From positions 186,001-250,000 of the forward strand of contig NZ_SMKZ01000003.1 in NCBI RefSeq assembly GCF_004349065.1: a stretch of 64,000 nucleotides of DNA, in the 5' to 3' direction. The position numbers and the translations under genes were made by a program. Shown in pieces: positions 35,558-44,988 of this stretch (positions within the stretch are counted from its first letter, which is position 1; each line of letters opens with the position of its first letter). Below the pieces are notes generated by a model. It saw only the letters and a list, made by a program, of their open reading frames with translations. It had not been told where the DNA came from and did not search any database. The stretch comes from Jiangella asiatica (GTDB lineage: Bacteria; Actinomycetota; Actinomycetes; Jiangellales; Jiangellaceae).

Positions 35558-37294
35558 GTGCAGCCTGTCGTAGTCCCGGAACCTGGCGGCACCGTGCGCG
35601 TCGTGGGCCTGGGTGCGGCCGGCGACGAGCGGCGGGTCGCGGCGGGGGAGTTGGCTGCCGTGGTGCGCGAGGCCGAGGCCAGGACCGAGGTGGGTCCGCG
35701 GTGGACCTGGGGCGACACGAACCGGTGGTATCCGGCGCTGCTGGCGGCGGGCGTCCGGGTCGAGCGGGCTTACGACCTGCGGCTGGCGCACCGGATCCTG
35801 CGGCAGTCGGCGCTTGCGGCGTGGCCAGGGCCGGACGAGGCGGTCCCTGGGCCGTGGGACACGATGCCGCCTGCACCCCTCACGTCAGCAGGGGCCACGC
35901 GCGACGAGCCGGCGACGCTGTTCGCCGGCCTCGGACCGGTGGAGGACGCACCCGAGCCGGATCCGCACTCGGAGCTCGACGCCCAGAACACGGCGGTGGA
36001 GGGGTCGTCCGCGGCGGTGCGGTTGCGGCTGCTGCTGGCGGCGGAGTCCGCCGGCGCGCTGCTGGCGGTGGAGATGTACCACGCCGGCCTGCCGTGGCTG
36101 GCCGACGTCCACGACGCGGTGCTCACCGAGATCCTCGGGCCGCGGCCGCGCCTGGGCGAACGGCCCGCGCGGCTGGAGGAGCTCGCCGAACTGATCCGTT
36201 CGGCGCTGGACGCCAAGCCCAGCCTCAACCCGGACTCACCCCGCGATCTCCTCAAGGCGATGCAGTACGCGGGTGTCGGCGCGCGGAGCCTGCGCAAGTG
36301 GGAGCTGGAGCGGCTCGACCACCCCGTCATCGAGCCGCTGCTGGAGTACAAGTCGCTGTACCGGCTGATGACCGCCAACGGGTGGGCGTGGCTCGACGCG
36401 TGGGTGCGCGAGGGGCGGTTCCGCAGCGAGTACGTCGTAGGCGGCGTCGTCACCGGCCGGTGGGCGTCGAGCGGCGGGGGAGTGCTCCAGCTGCCGAAGA
36501 ATGTGCGCCGGGCGGTGGTCGCGGACCCAGGCTGGACCTTCGTCGTCGCCGACGCCGCCCAGCTCGAGCCGAGGGTGCTCGCGGCGATGGCGGGAGACGA
36601 GGCAATGGCCGCCGCCGGCCGCGGGGCCGACGGCCGGGGCGCGGACATGTACGCCGGGATCGTGGCCTCCGGCGCGGTGGCGACGCGCGAGCTGGCCAAG
36701 GTCGGCATGCTCGGCGCGATGTACGGCGGGACCACCGGGTCAAGCGGCCAGGTGCTGCCGCGGCTGGCGAAGGCGTTCCCGCGCTCGCTGGCGTTCGTCG
36801 ACGAGGCCGCCCGGGCGGGGGAGCGCGGCGAGGTTGTCACGACGCACCTGGGCCGCAGCTCGCCGCTGCCGGGCGCGACCTGGCACGAGGCGCAGTCCGG
36901 CGCGTACCAGGACGACGCCGGTGAGGACGAGGTGGCGCGGGCCAGGTCGTCCGCACGCTCGTGGGGCCGGTTCACCCGCAACTTCGTCGTGCAGGGCACC
37001 GCGGCGGAGTGGGCGCTGTGCTGGATCGCGTCGATCCGCCGGCGGCTGTGGGCGCTGGGGCAGGCGCCCGACGCCACGGACGGGCCGGTGCCCGAGCCGT
37101 TCGCCGGCCGTCCGCACCTCGTGCTCTTCCTGCACGACGAGGTCGTGATCCACGCCCCGGCCAGCATGGCCGAGGCCGTCACTGATGAGGTTCGGGGCGC
37201 CGCGGCCGAAGCGGGTCGGCTCCTGTTCGGCGGCTTCCCGGTGCGGTTCCCGCTGAGCATCGCCGTGGCCGGCTGCTACGCCGACGCGAAATGA
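35558..37294 (+). CDS. Family A DNA polymerase-like protein (actinobacterial 'bifunctional exonuclease/DNA polymerase')
   Basis: 578 residues. The C-terminal half has family A polymerase motifs: motif A as D-A-A-Q-L-E-P-R near 331, motif B as K-V-G-M-L-G-A-M-Y-G near 381, and motif C H-D-E near 525. The N-terminal 200 residues correspond to the exonuclease region, but I see no complete DEDD carboxylate set, so proofreading is doubtful. This short PolA relative is widespread in actinobacteria and is distinct from housekeeping PolA. A repair role is probable, though unproven. GTG 35558 is assumed; the ribosome site is weak and GTG 35489 is in frame. Confidence 0.85.
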   Translation: MQPVVVPEPGGTVRVVGLGAAGDERRVAAGELAAVVREAEARTEVGPRWTWGDTNRWYPALLAAGVRVERAYDLRLAHRILRQSALAAWPGPDEAVPGPWDTMPPAPLTSAGATRDEPATLFAGLGPVEDAPEPDPHSELDAQNTAVEGSSAAVRLRLLLAAESAGALLAVEMYHAGLPWLADVHDAVLTEILGPRPRLGERPARLEELAELIRSALDAKPSLNPDSPRDLLKAMQYAGVGARSLRKWELERLDHPVIEPLLEYKSLYRLMTANGWAWLDAWVREGRFRSEYVVGGVVTGRWASSGGGVLQLPKNVRRAVVADPGWTFVVADAAQLEPRVLAAMAGDEAMAAAGRGADGRGADMYAGIVASGAVATRELAKVGMLGAMYGGTTGSSGQVLPRLAKAFPRSLAFVDEAARAGERGEVVTTHLGRSSPLPGATWHEAQSGAYQDDAGEDEVARARSSARSWGRFTRNFVVQGTAAEWALCWIASIRRRLWALGQAPDATDGPVPEPFAGRPHLVLFLHDEVVIHAPASMAEAVTDEVRGAAAEAGRLLFGGFPVRFPLSIAVAGCYADAK

Positions 37295-37321
37295 CTGGGA
37301 CGTTCCCGCACCGCCGGGCTA

Positions 37322-38500
37322 TCACTCCCGCGAGAACGCCTGGCGCGCGACCGATCCGCTCACCGTCCGGCGGTACTGTCCCGGCGACATGCCGGTGTAC
37401 TTCTTGAACACGACGCTCATGTACTCCGAGTGGCTGAAGTCCAGCCGCTCCGCGATCTGCTGCAGTGTCCAGTCCGTCGACGACAGCAGCTCGGCGACGT
37501 GCCCCATCCGCACGCGCACGATCTCGCCGTGGACCGTCCGGCCCAGCATCCGCGCGAACCGGAGATCGAGCGCGCGCCGGGAGAGCCCGACATGCCGGAG
37601 CACGGCGCCCACCGCCAGGTTCTGGTCCGAGCGGTCACGGATGAACCGCAGGGCCGCGGCGACCAGCGGATCGTCGACGGCGAGGATGTCCGAGGACTGC
37701 CGGGCCACGATCCGGGTCGGTTCGATCAGCCGTAGGCCTGGCGCGAGGGTGTGCCCTTCCATCATCAGGTCCAGGAGCTTCGCGGCGAGGTATCCCGTCC
37801 TCGTGGTGTTCGGCTCGATGCTCGACAGCGGCGGTGTCGTGAGGCTGCCGATGAGCTCGTCGTTGTCGACGCCGATGACGGCGACGGAGTCCGGCACGGC
37901 GAGATCGGCGATCTTGCACGCCTCCAGGACCTCCTGACCCGCGATGTCATAGCAGGCCAGCACGCCCACCGGTTTGGGCAGGGCGGTGAGCCACGCCGCG
38001 AGGAGCTCGCGGTCGGCGGCGCGCATTCCGGACGGCTTCATCCGGAACTCGTGTGGCGTCGACCCGCGCCCGCGAACCTCCTCGGCGAACCACTCGCTTC
38101 GCTTCACCGACCAGCCGAACCGTTCGTCGCCGCAGAAGGCGAAGTTCCGCAGGCCGCGCTCGGCGAAGTGCTCCACGGCCCACAGCGCGATGGTGCCGTC
38201 GTCGGTCTCGACGCCGGGCAGCTCCGGTGCCAGTCGTGCCGCGCTGAGATCGACGGTCGGAAGGCCGAGCCGCCGAATGAACCGGGCCGTCTCCTCGTTC
38301 TCGATCCGCGCCAGCACGCCGTCACCGTGCCAGCCCTCGAGCCACGAGAAGTCGGTCTCGTGACGGCTGTGCTCGGCCAGGTACATCGACCAGTGTGGGT
38401 GTTCCTCCACGTACTTCTTCACCCCGACGAGCAGGCCACGGGCATACGCGTTGGAGGTTTCGACCAGCAGCGCCACGTGCCGCGTCTCGGATATGACCAC
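37322..38500 (-). CDS. XylR-type AraC-family regulator (LacI-like sensor plus AraC HTH)
   Basis: 392 residues. The N-terminal two-thirds are a LacI-like periplasmic-binding sensor of the XylR group (VALLVETSNAYARGLLVGV at the start). The last 100 residues carry two AraC helix-turn-helix units (LAVGAVLRHVGLSRRALDLRF and QQIAERLDFSHSEYMSVVFKKYTG). XylR proteins activate sugar genes on binding xylose-like sugars. GTG 38500 lacks a Shine-Dalgarno sequence; a TAGATT -10-like hexamer lies at 38507-38512, so leaderless translation is possible. Divergent from the oxidoreductase-LIV operon, its expected target. Confidence 0.87.
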   Translation of the reverse strand: MVISETRHVALLVETSNAYARGLLVGVKKYVEEHPHWSMYLAEHSRHETDFSWLEGWHGDGVLARIENEETARFIRRLGLPTVDLSAARLAPELPGVETDDGTIALWAVEHFAERGLRNFAFCGDERFGWSVKRSEWFAEEVRGRGSTPHEFRMKPSGMRAADRELLAAWLTALPKPVGVLACYDIAGQEVLEACKIADLAVPDSVAVIGVDNDELIGSLTTPPLSSIEPNTTRTGYLAAKLLDLMMEGHTLAPGLRLIEPTRIVARQSSDILAVDDPLVAAALRFIRDRSDQNLAVGAVLRHVGLSRRALDLRFARMLGRTVHGEIVRVRMGHVAELLSSTDWTLQQIAERLDFSHSEYMSVVFKKYTGMSPGQYRRTVSGSVARQAFSRE

Positions 38501-38586
38501 GTGAAAAATCTAAGGTCTGATGCTGGATTGCGCATGGTTTGACCCGTTGTGCCGTCAATAGCCTGGCACATCACAGGAGGTCAACG

Positions 38587-39699
38587 ATGACGCAGAGAGT
38601 GCGGATGGCCATCGCCGGGCTCGGCTTCGGATCGGAGTTCATCCCGATCTACCAAGCCCATCCGGACGCCGAGCTCGTGGCCGTGTGCCAACGGACCGAG
38701 AGCGTGTTGCGGGAGGTCGCCGACCGCTTCGGCGTCCCCGGCCGGTTCACCGGTTTCGCCGCGATGCTGGAGGACCCGTACATCGACGCGATACACATCA
38801 ACACTCCGATCCCGAATCACGCGGAGCACACGATCGCCGCGCTTCGCGCGGGAAAGCACGTGGCGTGCACCGTGCCGATGGCCACCACTCTCGACGAGTG
38901 CCGGGCGATCGTCGCGGCCGTGCGGGAATCCGGCAAGAACTACATGATGATGGAGACGGTCGTCTATTCCCGGGAGTTCTTGCACGTCAAGGATCTCGTG
39001 GAGAACGGCACGATCGGCCGCATCCAGTTCCTCCGCGGGGCGCACCACCAAGAGATGGCCGGGTGGCCCGGGTACTGGGAGGGTCTTCCCCCCATGCACT
39101 ACGCGACCCATGCGGTGAGCCCAGTCCTGAGTCTGGCCGGTGCGCTGGCGGACAGCGTCGTGTGCATCGGTTCCGGGCGGATCTCCGCGGAGCTCGCCAG
39201 CAGGTACGGGTCGCCGTTCGCGGTGGAGAGCGCCCTCGTGACCATGCGTGACTCGCCGGTCGGAGCCGAGATCGCCCGCTCGCTGTTCGAGACTGCGCGG
39301 GAGTACGTCGAGAGCTTCACCGTCTTCGGCGAACTGGCGAGCTTCGAGTGGGAACAGACCCAGGGCTCGGGTCACGTCCTGCACGTCGGCGAGACCCCGA
39401 AGACCATCGACGTACCCGACTTCGCCGACCGGTTGCCGCCGCAGATCGCGCCCTTCACGACGAGGGGCGTCTACGACGACGAGAACGAGCACCTCTCGTT
39501 CATCCAGGGCAGCGGCCACGGTGGGTCGCACCCACATCTGGCGCACGAGTTCGTTCGCAGCATCGTCGAGGGACGTGCGCCCGCGATCGACGAAATCACG
39601 GCGGCGAACTGGACGTCCGTCGGGATCTGCGCCCACGAGTCGGCCATGAAAGGGGGAGCCCGCGTGGCGCTCCCCGACTACGAGGAGATGGCGAGCTGA
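38587..39699 (+). CDS. Gfo/Idh/MocA-family oxidoreductase
   Basis: 370 residues: Rossmann NAD(P) domain about 5-125 (IAGLGFGSEFIP, INTPIPNHAEHTIAALRAGKHVACTVPM), then an alpha/beta domain. The usual catalytic E-K-P at the end of the first domain reads C-T-V-P-M, so the EKP lysine is missing. HYATHAVSP supplies the His motif. Members oxidise or reduce sugars and inositols. ATG 38587 has AGGAGG six bases upstream. First gene after the XylR regulator; the LIV transporter follows after 123 bases with no gene. Confidence 0.88.
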   Translation: MTQRVRMAIAGLGFGSEFIPIYQAHPDAELVAVCQRTESVLREVADRFGVPGRFTGFAAMLEDPYIDAIHINTPIPNHAEHTIAALRAGKHVACTVPMATTLDECRAIVAAVRESGKNYMMMETVVYSREFLHVKDLVENGTIGRIQFLRGAHHQEMAGWPGYWEGLPPMHYATHAVSPVLSLAGALADSVVCIGSGRISAELASRYGSPFAVESALVTMRDSPVGAEIARSLFETAREYVESFTVFGELASFEWEQTQGSGHVLHVGETPKTIDVPDFADRLPPQIAPFTTRGVYDDENEHLSFIQGSGHGGSHPHLAHEFVRSIVEGRAPAIDEITAANWTSVGICAHESAMKGGARVALPDYEEMAS

Positions 39700-39822
39700 C
39701 GGCGACGGCGTCCGTCGTGACGCCGCGGGTCGCGCCTCACGCCGGCCGATCCTGACGGTGACCCATCGAAGAGCGATCGATGCGGCCGTACGGGGGCGTG
39801 CCCTGAGTAGCGGGAGGGATCG

Positions 39823-40905
39823 ATGGAGCCTGTCGGGATCGATCAGCACCGGCCGAGCACGACGACCGCGAGGAGCCGCCGGGTCGAGCCACGCCGGCTT
39901 CCGGTGCTGGTGGCCGCCGCGGCCGCCGTGGCCCTTGCCGTCTGGGTGACGTTTCTCGCCGACGGCACTCCGGCCGGCCCGGCGACGGAGAACCCGGGCA
40001 AGTTCGTGGTCACGGCGCTCGACGCGGTCACCTTCGCCGGTTTGCTGTTCGTCGCGGCATCGGGGTTCACGCTGATCTTCGGGCTGATGCGCACGGTGAA
40101 CATGGCGCACGGTTCGCTGTTCCTGCTGGCGGCCTACATCGCCATCCGGGTGCAGGAAGCCATGGTCGGCAGGTCGCGCAACATAGATCCGGCCGACGTC
40201 GCAGTGCTGGACTGGCTGGTGCCTCTGCTGGTCGGTGCCGGTGTCGCGGCGGCGCTGGGCCTGGTGATCCAGCAGGTCTTCCTTCAGTGGAACGAGGGCC
40301 AGGAACTGCGCCAAGCGCTCATGACGCTCGCCATCACGGTCGTGCTGGCTGATCAGATGCTGCGTGAGTTCGGCGGGCTCGCCCAACGGATGGTTTGGCC
40401 CGGTGCGGTCACGCACTTCCTCTCCGTCATGGGCGAGCGCTACGCGGTCACGCGCCTGTTCATGCTCGGGGTGGCCGTCCTGGTCGGCGTGCTCCTCTGG
40501 CTCTGGCTGACCAGGACGAGCATGGGCATGGTCATCAGGGCCGGTGTCGACGACCGCCAGATGGTGCGTGCTCTCGGCATCAACATCAGGCTGGTGTTCG
40601 CGATCACCTTCTTCGTCGGCTCGTTCCTCGCCGGGGTGGGTGGCGTGCTCGGCGCGTCGTTCGCCGGTGCGGCGCCGGGAACGGACGGCAGCTGGCTGTT
40701 GAACGCGCTCGTCGTCGTCATCATCGGCGGGCTGGGATCGCTCAAGGGCGCCGCGGCCGGCTCGCTGCTGTACGGCGCGGTCGTAGCGTTCTCACCCGCG
40801 TATCTGCCCAGCCAGTACTCCTACTACGCGATCATCATGACCTTCGCCCTGCTGGCGCTGGTCCTCGCCGTCCGGCCGTACGGACTGTTCGGGAGGCCGG
40901 CATGA
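39823..40905 (+). CDS. LIV-type (HAAT) ABC permease, LivH type
   Basis: 360 residues. A 50-residue cytoplasmic N-terminus, then eight or nine membrane segments. The LivH signature GLMRTVNMAHGSLFLLAAYI and the C-terminal VVIIGGLGSLKGAAAGSLLYG are both clear. ATG 39823 follows GGGAGG. Although this family is best known for branched-chain amino acids, members also import amides, urea, aromatics and sugar acids. Sugar enzymes at both ends of this operon favour a non-amino-acid ligand. Confidence 0.9.
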   Translation: MEPVGIDQHRPSTTTARSRRVEPRRLPVLVAAAAAVALAVWVTFLADGTPAGPATENPGKFVVTALDAVTFAGLLFVAASGFTLIFGLMRTVNMAHGSLFLLAAYIAIRVQEAMVGRSRNIDPADVAVLDWLVPLLVGAGVAAALGLVIQQVFLQWNEGQELRQALMTLAITVVLADQMLREFGGLAQRMVWPGAVTHFLSVMGERYAVTRLFMLGVAVLVGVLLWLWLTRTSMGMVIRAGVDDRQMVRALGINIRLVFAITFFVGSFLAGVGGVLGASFAGAAPGTDGSWLLNALVVVIIGGLGSLKGAAAGSLLYGAVVAFSPAYLPSQYSYYAIIMTFALLALVLAVRPYGLFGRPA

Positions 40906-41972
40906 CGGTACGCGGTCAGCTCACCCGGAGGAACCTCGTCCTCGCCGCCGTGGTCGTCGTGCTGCTGGCGCTGCCGAGCCTGGCGACGGCGTTCTTCGTC
41001 AACTTCGTGATGACGCAGACGCTGATCCTGGGGCTGGCGGCGGCGACGATCGTGTTCCTCGCGAAGTACGCGGGCATGACCTCGCTGGCGCAGTTCCTCC
41101 TGTTCGGGGTCGCCGGCTTCATGTTCGGCAACGCCGCCCTGGAGGCCGGCGCACGTGGCCTCAACCTGGGCTGGGACGCGTGGGCGGCCGTGGGGTTCGC
41201 GATCGTCGTGACCACCGTGGTCGCGTTCGTCCTCGGCGCCATCGCGAGCCGCACCACCGGGATCTACTTCCTGATGCTCACGCTGGTCTACGCGGTGATC
41301 GGCTACTTCGTGTTCGCCCAGATCGTCGAGATATCCGGCCCCGGCGGCATCACGAGCATCCAGCGGCCGGAGCTCCTCGGCCCGCCGGTCCGGCTGTACT
41401 ACGCGGGCCTCCTGCTCTCGGTCCTGGCCTACCTCGGCTTCCGGTCGCTCGGGCGGACCGCGTTCGGGCTGGCACTGCAGGGGGTCCGTGACGACCCGAT
41501 CCGGATGGCGTCGCTCGGGTTCAACGTCGCGCTGCACCGGACCCTGGCGTTCACGCTGGCCGGGTTCGTGGTCGGGCTGGGCGGTCTGCTCAACGTGTGG
41601 TGGAACGGCCAGATCGATCCGGCGTCGATCTCGATCGGGCCCACCCTGATCCTGCTGATCATCGCCGTGATCGGTGGCATCTCGTCGTTCGAGGGCGCGT
41701 GGCTGGGCGCGTTCGTCTACGTGCTGGTGTTCACCTACCTGCGCGATCTTCCGCTGATCGACCGGATCGGCATCACCGAGGCCCGCTTCAACACCGTGAT
41801 CGGCGTCATCGTGCTGGCGATCATGGTGCTCTCCCCGGAGGGACTCACGGGGATCATCCATCGACTGCGTGGCCGCCTGGAGCGGCCGGCCGCCGCGGCT
41901 GCGGACACCTCGACCGGCGGGCCGCTACCCCTGCGCAAGACCGAGAAGGAATTCGGAGGAACACGACCATGA
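40902..41972 (+). CDS. LIV-type (HAAT) ABC permease, LivM type
   Basis: 356 residues, about ten membrane segments. It has the LivM features GMTSLAQFLLFGVAGF and RTTGIYFLMLTL near the front, the coupling loop GVRDDPIRMASLGFNV, and LLIIAVIGGISSFEGAWLGA near the end. ATG 40902 overlaps the LivH-type stop by four bases. Partner of the 39823-40905 permease. Confidence 0.9.
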   Translation: MTVRGQLTRRNLVLAAVVVVLLALPSLATAFFVNFVMTQTLILGLAAATIVFLAKYAGMTSLAQFLLFGVAGFMFGNAALEAGARGLNLGWDAWAAVGFAIVVTTVVAFVLGAIASRTTGIYFLMLTLVYAVIGYFVFAQIVEISGPGGITSIQRPELLGPPVRLYYAGLLLSVLAYLGFRSLGRTAFGLALQGVRDDPIRMASLGFNVALHRTLAFTLAGFVVGLGGLLNVWWNGQIDPASISIGPTLILLIIAVIGGISSFEGAWLGAFVYVLVFTYLRDLPLIDRIGITEARFNTVIGVIVLAIMVLSPEGLTGIIHRLRGRLERPAAAAADTSTGGPLPLRKTEKEFGGTRP

Positions 41973-43453
41973 GCAGACTCAGGCGACGAACGGCCCTGGC
42001 ACTCTGCGCGGTCACCGGCCTGGCGCTGCTGGCGGCCGGTTGTGGCGGCGGTGACGAGGACGACTCGGCCGGCCTCCCGGCGGACCAGGAGACGGCCGCC
42101 GGCGAGGTGAGCGCCCCGCCGCCCGGCGACGGCGACGGGGTCCGGTTGGGCATCCTGGGCCAGTGCGAGGGCCCGTTCGGCGGCTTCCACGAAGATGTCG
42201 TCGCCGGTACGACACTCGCCCTGGCGCGGTTCGCCGGCGCGACCCCCAACTCCTCCACCAGCGCGCTCGAGGGCTTCACCGGTGCGGAGGTCGCCGGGAC
42301 CCCGATCGAGCTCGTCGGCATCGGCTGCGGCGACGACACCGCGGACCGCATCCTGCAGGAGGTGCGCCGCCTGGTCGAGCAACTCGGCGCCAACGTGATC
42401 ATCGGCCCGCTCTCCGGTGACGAGGGCATCGCCATCGCCGAGTACGCGAAGGCGAACCCCGAACTGACGGTGTTCGCGGGGATCTCCGGGTCGCAGGAAC
42501 AGACACTGCAGGTCCAGGCGCCGAACTACTTCCGTTTCTACGGCGACGGCGCGATCTGGAGCGCCGGCCTCGGCGACCTGCTGCACAACCAGGAGGGATG
42601 GGAGACGGTTGCGATCATCGCCGACGACTACAGCTTCGGCCACACGTCCGCGGCGGGTTTCGTCGCCGACTTCTGCGCCGTCGGCGGCGAGGTCACGCAC
42701 CGTGTGTTCCCGCCGCTGGGCACCACGGACTACTCGTCGTACATCGCTCAGCTGCCGAACCCGGACGAGGTCGACGGCTACTTCTGGGCGGTCGGCGGGA
42801 CGGGGACGCAGGCCGCGCTGGAGGCGTTCGTCAACGGCAAGGGCGACCTCACCGGTGACCAGCACGCGGGCAACCTGTTCTTCAACCCCGACCTGGCGCA
42901 GGCCCTCGGCACCGACATCGCCGGCGCCTACGTCGGCGGCTTCGCGACACTGCCCGGCGACGTCCGGACACCGAAGATCGAGGAGTACCTGGCGGCGGCC
43001 GACGAGACCTGGGAGACCATCCCCGGCTCCTTGAGCGGCAACGAGCCCGCCGCACCGTCGGTGGCCGCCGCCTTCGGGTTCTTCTACGGCTATTACACGG
43101 CCGGTGTCGCGCTGGCCGAGGCGCTGGAGGCGGTCGGTGGTGACATCTCCGACCTGGACGCGTTCCACGCCGCGGTCAGCGGTCTCACGCTGGACCTCCC
43201 GTACGGCGACATCAGCCTGGACGAGAACCGCAGCGGCATCGTCGACGTCGGCCTCTCGCGCCTGGCGCTCGACGAGTCCGGCGAGGTCGTGCAGGAGACG
43301 GTGGCCATCGTGCCCGGGGTGGACCAGACCTTCGGCGGCACGTTCAGCCCCGACACGCCGTCGCCGGGGCGGGATTTCCCGGCGTGTGAAGAGCGTGACC
43401 TGCCGTGGGTGGGCAACGCCATCCCCGTCGTCGACGGCGTCCCGCAGAGCTAG
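41969..43453 (+). CDS. LIV-type solute-binding lipoprotein (type I, Peripl_BP_6)
   Basis: 494 residues. Sec lipoprotein signal ending L-A-A-G-C, acidic linker, then a type-I periplasmic binding protein fold. Conserved parts include VIIGPLSGDEGIAIAEYA and NYFRFYGDGA. ATG 41969 overlaps the LivM-type stop by four bases and has GGAGG upstream. The longer-than-usual insert and four cysteines in the mature part differ from leucine-binding LivJ/K, agreeing with another ligand. Confidence 0.88.
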   Translation: MSRLRRRTALALCAVTGLALLAAGCGGGDEDDSAGLPADQETAAGEVSAPPPGDGDGVRLGILGQCEGPFGGFHEDVVAGTTLALARFAGATPNSSTSALEGFTGAEVAGTPIELVGIGCGDDTADRILQEVRRLVEQLGANVIIGPLSGDEGIAIAEYAKANPELTVFAGISGSQEQTLQVQAPNYFRFYGDGAIWSAGLGDLLHNQEGWETVAIIADDYSFGHTSAAGFVADFCAVGGEVTHRVFPPLGTTDYSSYIAQLPNPDEVDGYFWAVGGTGTQAALEAFVNGKGDLTGDQHAGNLFFNPDLAQALGTDIAGAYVGGFATLPGDVRTPKIEEYLAAADETWETIPGSLSGNEPAAPSVAAAFGFFYGYYTAGVALAEALEAVGGDISDLDAFHAAVSGLTLDLPYGDISLDENRSGIVDVGLSRLALDESGEVVQETVAIVPGVDQTFGGTFSPDTPSPGRDFPACEERDLPWVGNAIPVVDGVPQS

Positions 43454-43462
43454 GGGCCCGTC

Positions 43463-44251
43463 ATGGCGCACACCAGTGCCGCGCAGTCCGAGCCGTCCGG
43501 TTCGGCCCCGGTCATCGAGGTCCGCATGGTCACGGTGGCGTTCGGCGGCTTGCTGGCCTTGCGTGGTGTCGACCTCGACATCATGCCGGGCGAGCGGCTG
43601 GCGGTCATCGGACCGAACGGGGCTGGCAAGTCGACCCTGTTCAACGTGATCGCGGGAGACATCGCGCCGACGGCCGGCAAGGTGGCCGTCAAAGGGCAGG
43701 ACTGCACGTACCGGCCGTCGAGGCACCGGCCGCGCCTCGGTGTGGCGCGGACCTACCAGAAGGCCCGCACCTTCGACGGCCTCACGGTCCGCGACAACAT
43801 CTACCTGGCACTCGCCGGCCACGCGCGGCGGCATCGCGCGCTGTGGCGGTCGTCGGTCGACGCACGGATGCGATCGACGGCGGCGAACGTGGCCGAGACG
43901 GTCTGGCTCGCCGGCCAGCTCGACCACCCGGCGGGACAGCTGGCACACGGTCAGAAGCGCCAGCTCGAGCTCGGGATGGCGATCGCCACCGGGCCGGACG
44001 TGATGTTGCTCGACGAACCGGCCTCCGGCCTGTCTCGCGGCGAGCGGGAACGACTGATCGAGGTGCTCGAGTCCTTGGCGCCGGAGGTCACGCTCCTTCT
44101 CATCGAGCACGACATGGACGTGGCGTTCCGGATCGCGCAACGGGTGGTCGTGATGGCCGACGGCGAGACGGTGACGGCCGGTTCGCCGGCGCAGGTCCAG
44201 AAGGACACGAACGTCCACCGGATCTACCTCGGCACGGAGGCGACGGCATGA
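43463..44251 (+). CDS. LIV-type ABC ATPase, LivG type
   Basis: 262 residues: Walker A GPNGAGKST near 53, LivG-typical ARTYQKARTFDGLTVRDNI after the Q-loop, Walker B VMLLDEPASGLS, switch IEHD. The signature loop reads L-A-H-G-Q-K-R-Q-L-E-L-G, the usual LivG form of LSGGQ. ATG 43463, nine bases after the binding-protein stop. Confidence 0.9.
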   Translation: MAHTSAAQSEPSGSAPVIEVRMVTVAFGGLLALRGVDLDIMPGERLAVIGPNGAGKSTLFNVIAGDIAPTAGKVAVKGQDCTYRPSRHRPRLGVARTYQKARTFDGLTVRDNIYLALAGHARRHRALWRSSVDARMRSTAANVAETVWLAGQLDHPAGQLAHGQKRQLELGMAIATGPDVMLLDEPASGLSRGERERLIEVLESLAPEVTLLLIEHDMDVAFRIAQRVVVMADGETVTAGSPAQVQKDTNVHRIYLGTEATA

Positions 44252-44988
44252 CCGACGATCAGGCGCTGCTCGAGGTCCGCGATTTACGCGCCGGCTACGG
44301 AGTCTCCCGCGTCCTTGACGGGGTGAGCTTCCGGGTGGCGCACGAGGCGGTCGCGATCGTCGGCCGCAACGGCATGGGCAAGTCGACACTCTGCGACACC
44401 CTCGTCGGACTCCTGCGGGCCTCAGGCGGGGAGGTCGTGCTGCGCGGCGAGCGCATCGACGGCCTCGCCCCGGAGAGGGTCGCCAACTCCGGCATCGCCT
44501 ACGTGCCACAGGGCCGGCGGCTGTTCCCGTCGCTGACCGTCGACGAGCACCTGGCCATGCTCGCCAGGCGGACGCGCGGCAAGCGGTGGACCCCCGACGC
44601 CGTCTACGAGCTGTTTCCGCGGCTGGCCGAGCGCAAGAAGCACGGCGGAGCCGATCTCTCCGGCGGTGAGCAGCAGATGCTCGCCGTCGGACGGGCGTTG
44701 CTGTTGAACGCCCACGTGATCGTGATGGACGAGCCGTCCGAGGGGCTGGCTCCGACCATCGTCGACGTGCTCGTCGATGCCGTGCACCACCTGGTCGACC
44801 AGGGCGTGGCGGTGCTCGTCGTCGAGCAGAACCTGCGCGCCGCGGTCCGGATGGCGCACCGGCAGTTGGTCATGGTGTCCGGCCGTCTCGAGGCCGAGTT
44901 CGCCGGCGACGAGCTGCTGGCACGGCCGGACCTGCAACACCGGTACCTCGGTGTGGGCGGACATGAGCTGGAAGGGGAGTACCGATGA
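44248..44988 (+). CDS. LIV-type ABC ATPase, LivF type
   Basis: 246 residues: Walker A GRNGMGKST, signature LSGGEQQMLAVGRAL, Walker B VIVMDEPSEGLAP, switch VEQN. The last two are LivF hallmarks. ATG 44248 overlaps the LivG-type stop, and the epimerase start overlaps its own stop (both ATGA). This chain of four-base overlaps shows that transporter and epimerase are one operon. Confidence 0.9.
   Translation: MTDDQALLEVRDLRAGYGVSRVLDGVSFRVAHEAVAIVGRNGMGKSTLCDTLVGLLRASGGEVVLRGERIDGLAPERVANSGIAYVPQGRRLFPSLTVDEHLAMLARRTRGKRWTPDAVYELFPRLAERKKHGGADLSGGEQQMLAVGRALLLNAHVIVMDEPSEGLAPTIVDVLVDAVHHLVDQGVAVLVVEQNLRAAVRMAHRQLVMVSGRLEAEFAGDELLARPDLQHRYLGVGGHELEGEYR

Noticed and set aside
41735-44509. 924-codon antisense open frame across the LIV operon
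   Set aside because: Shadow of LivM, binding protein and ATPases; composition is Arg/Val/Asp-biased without recognisable domains.
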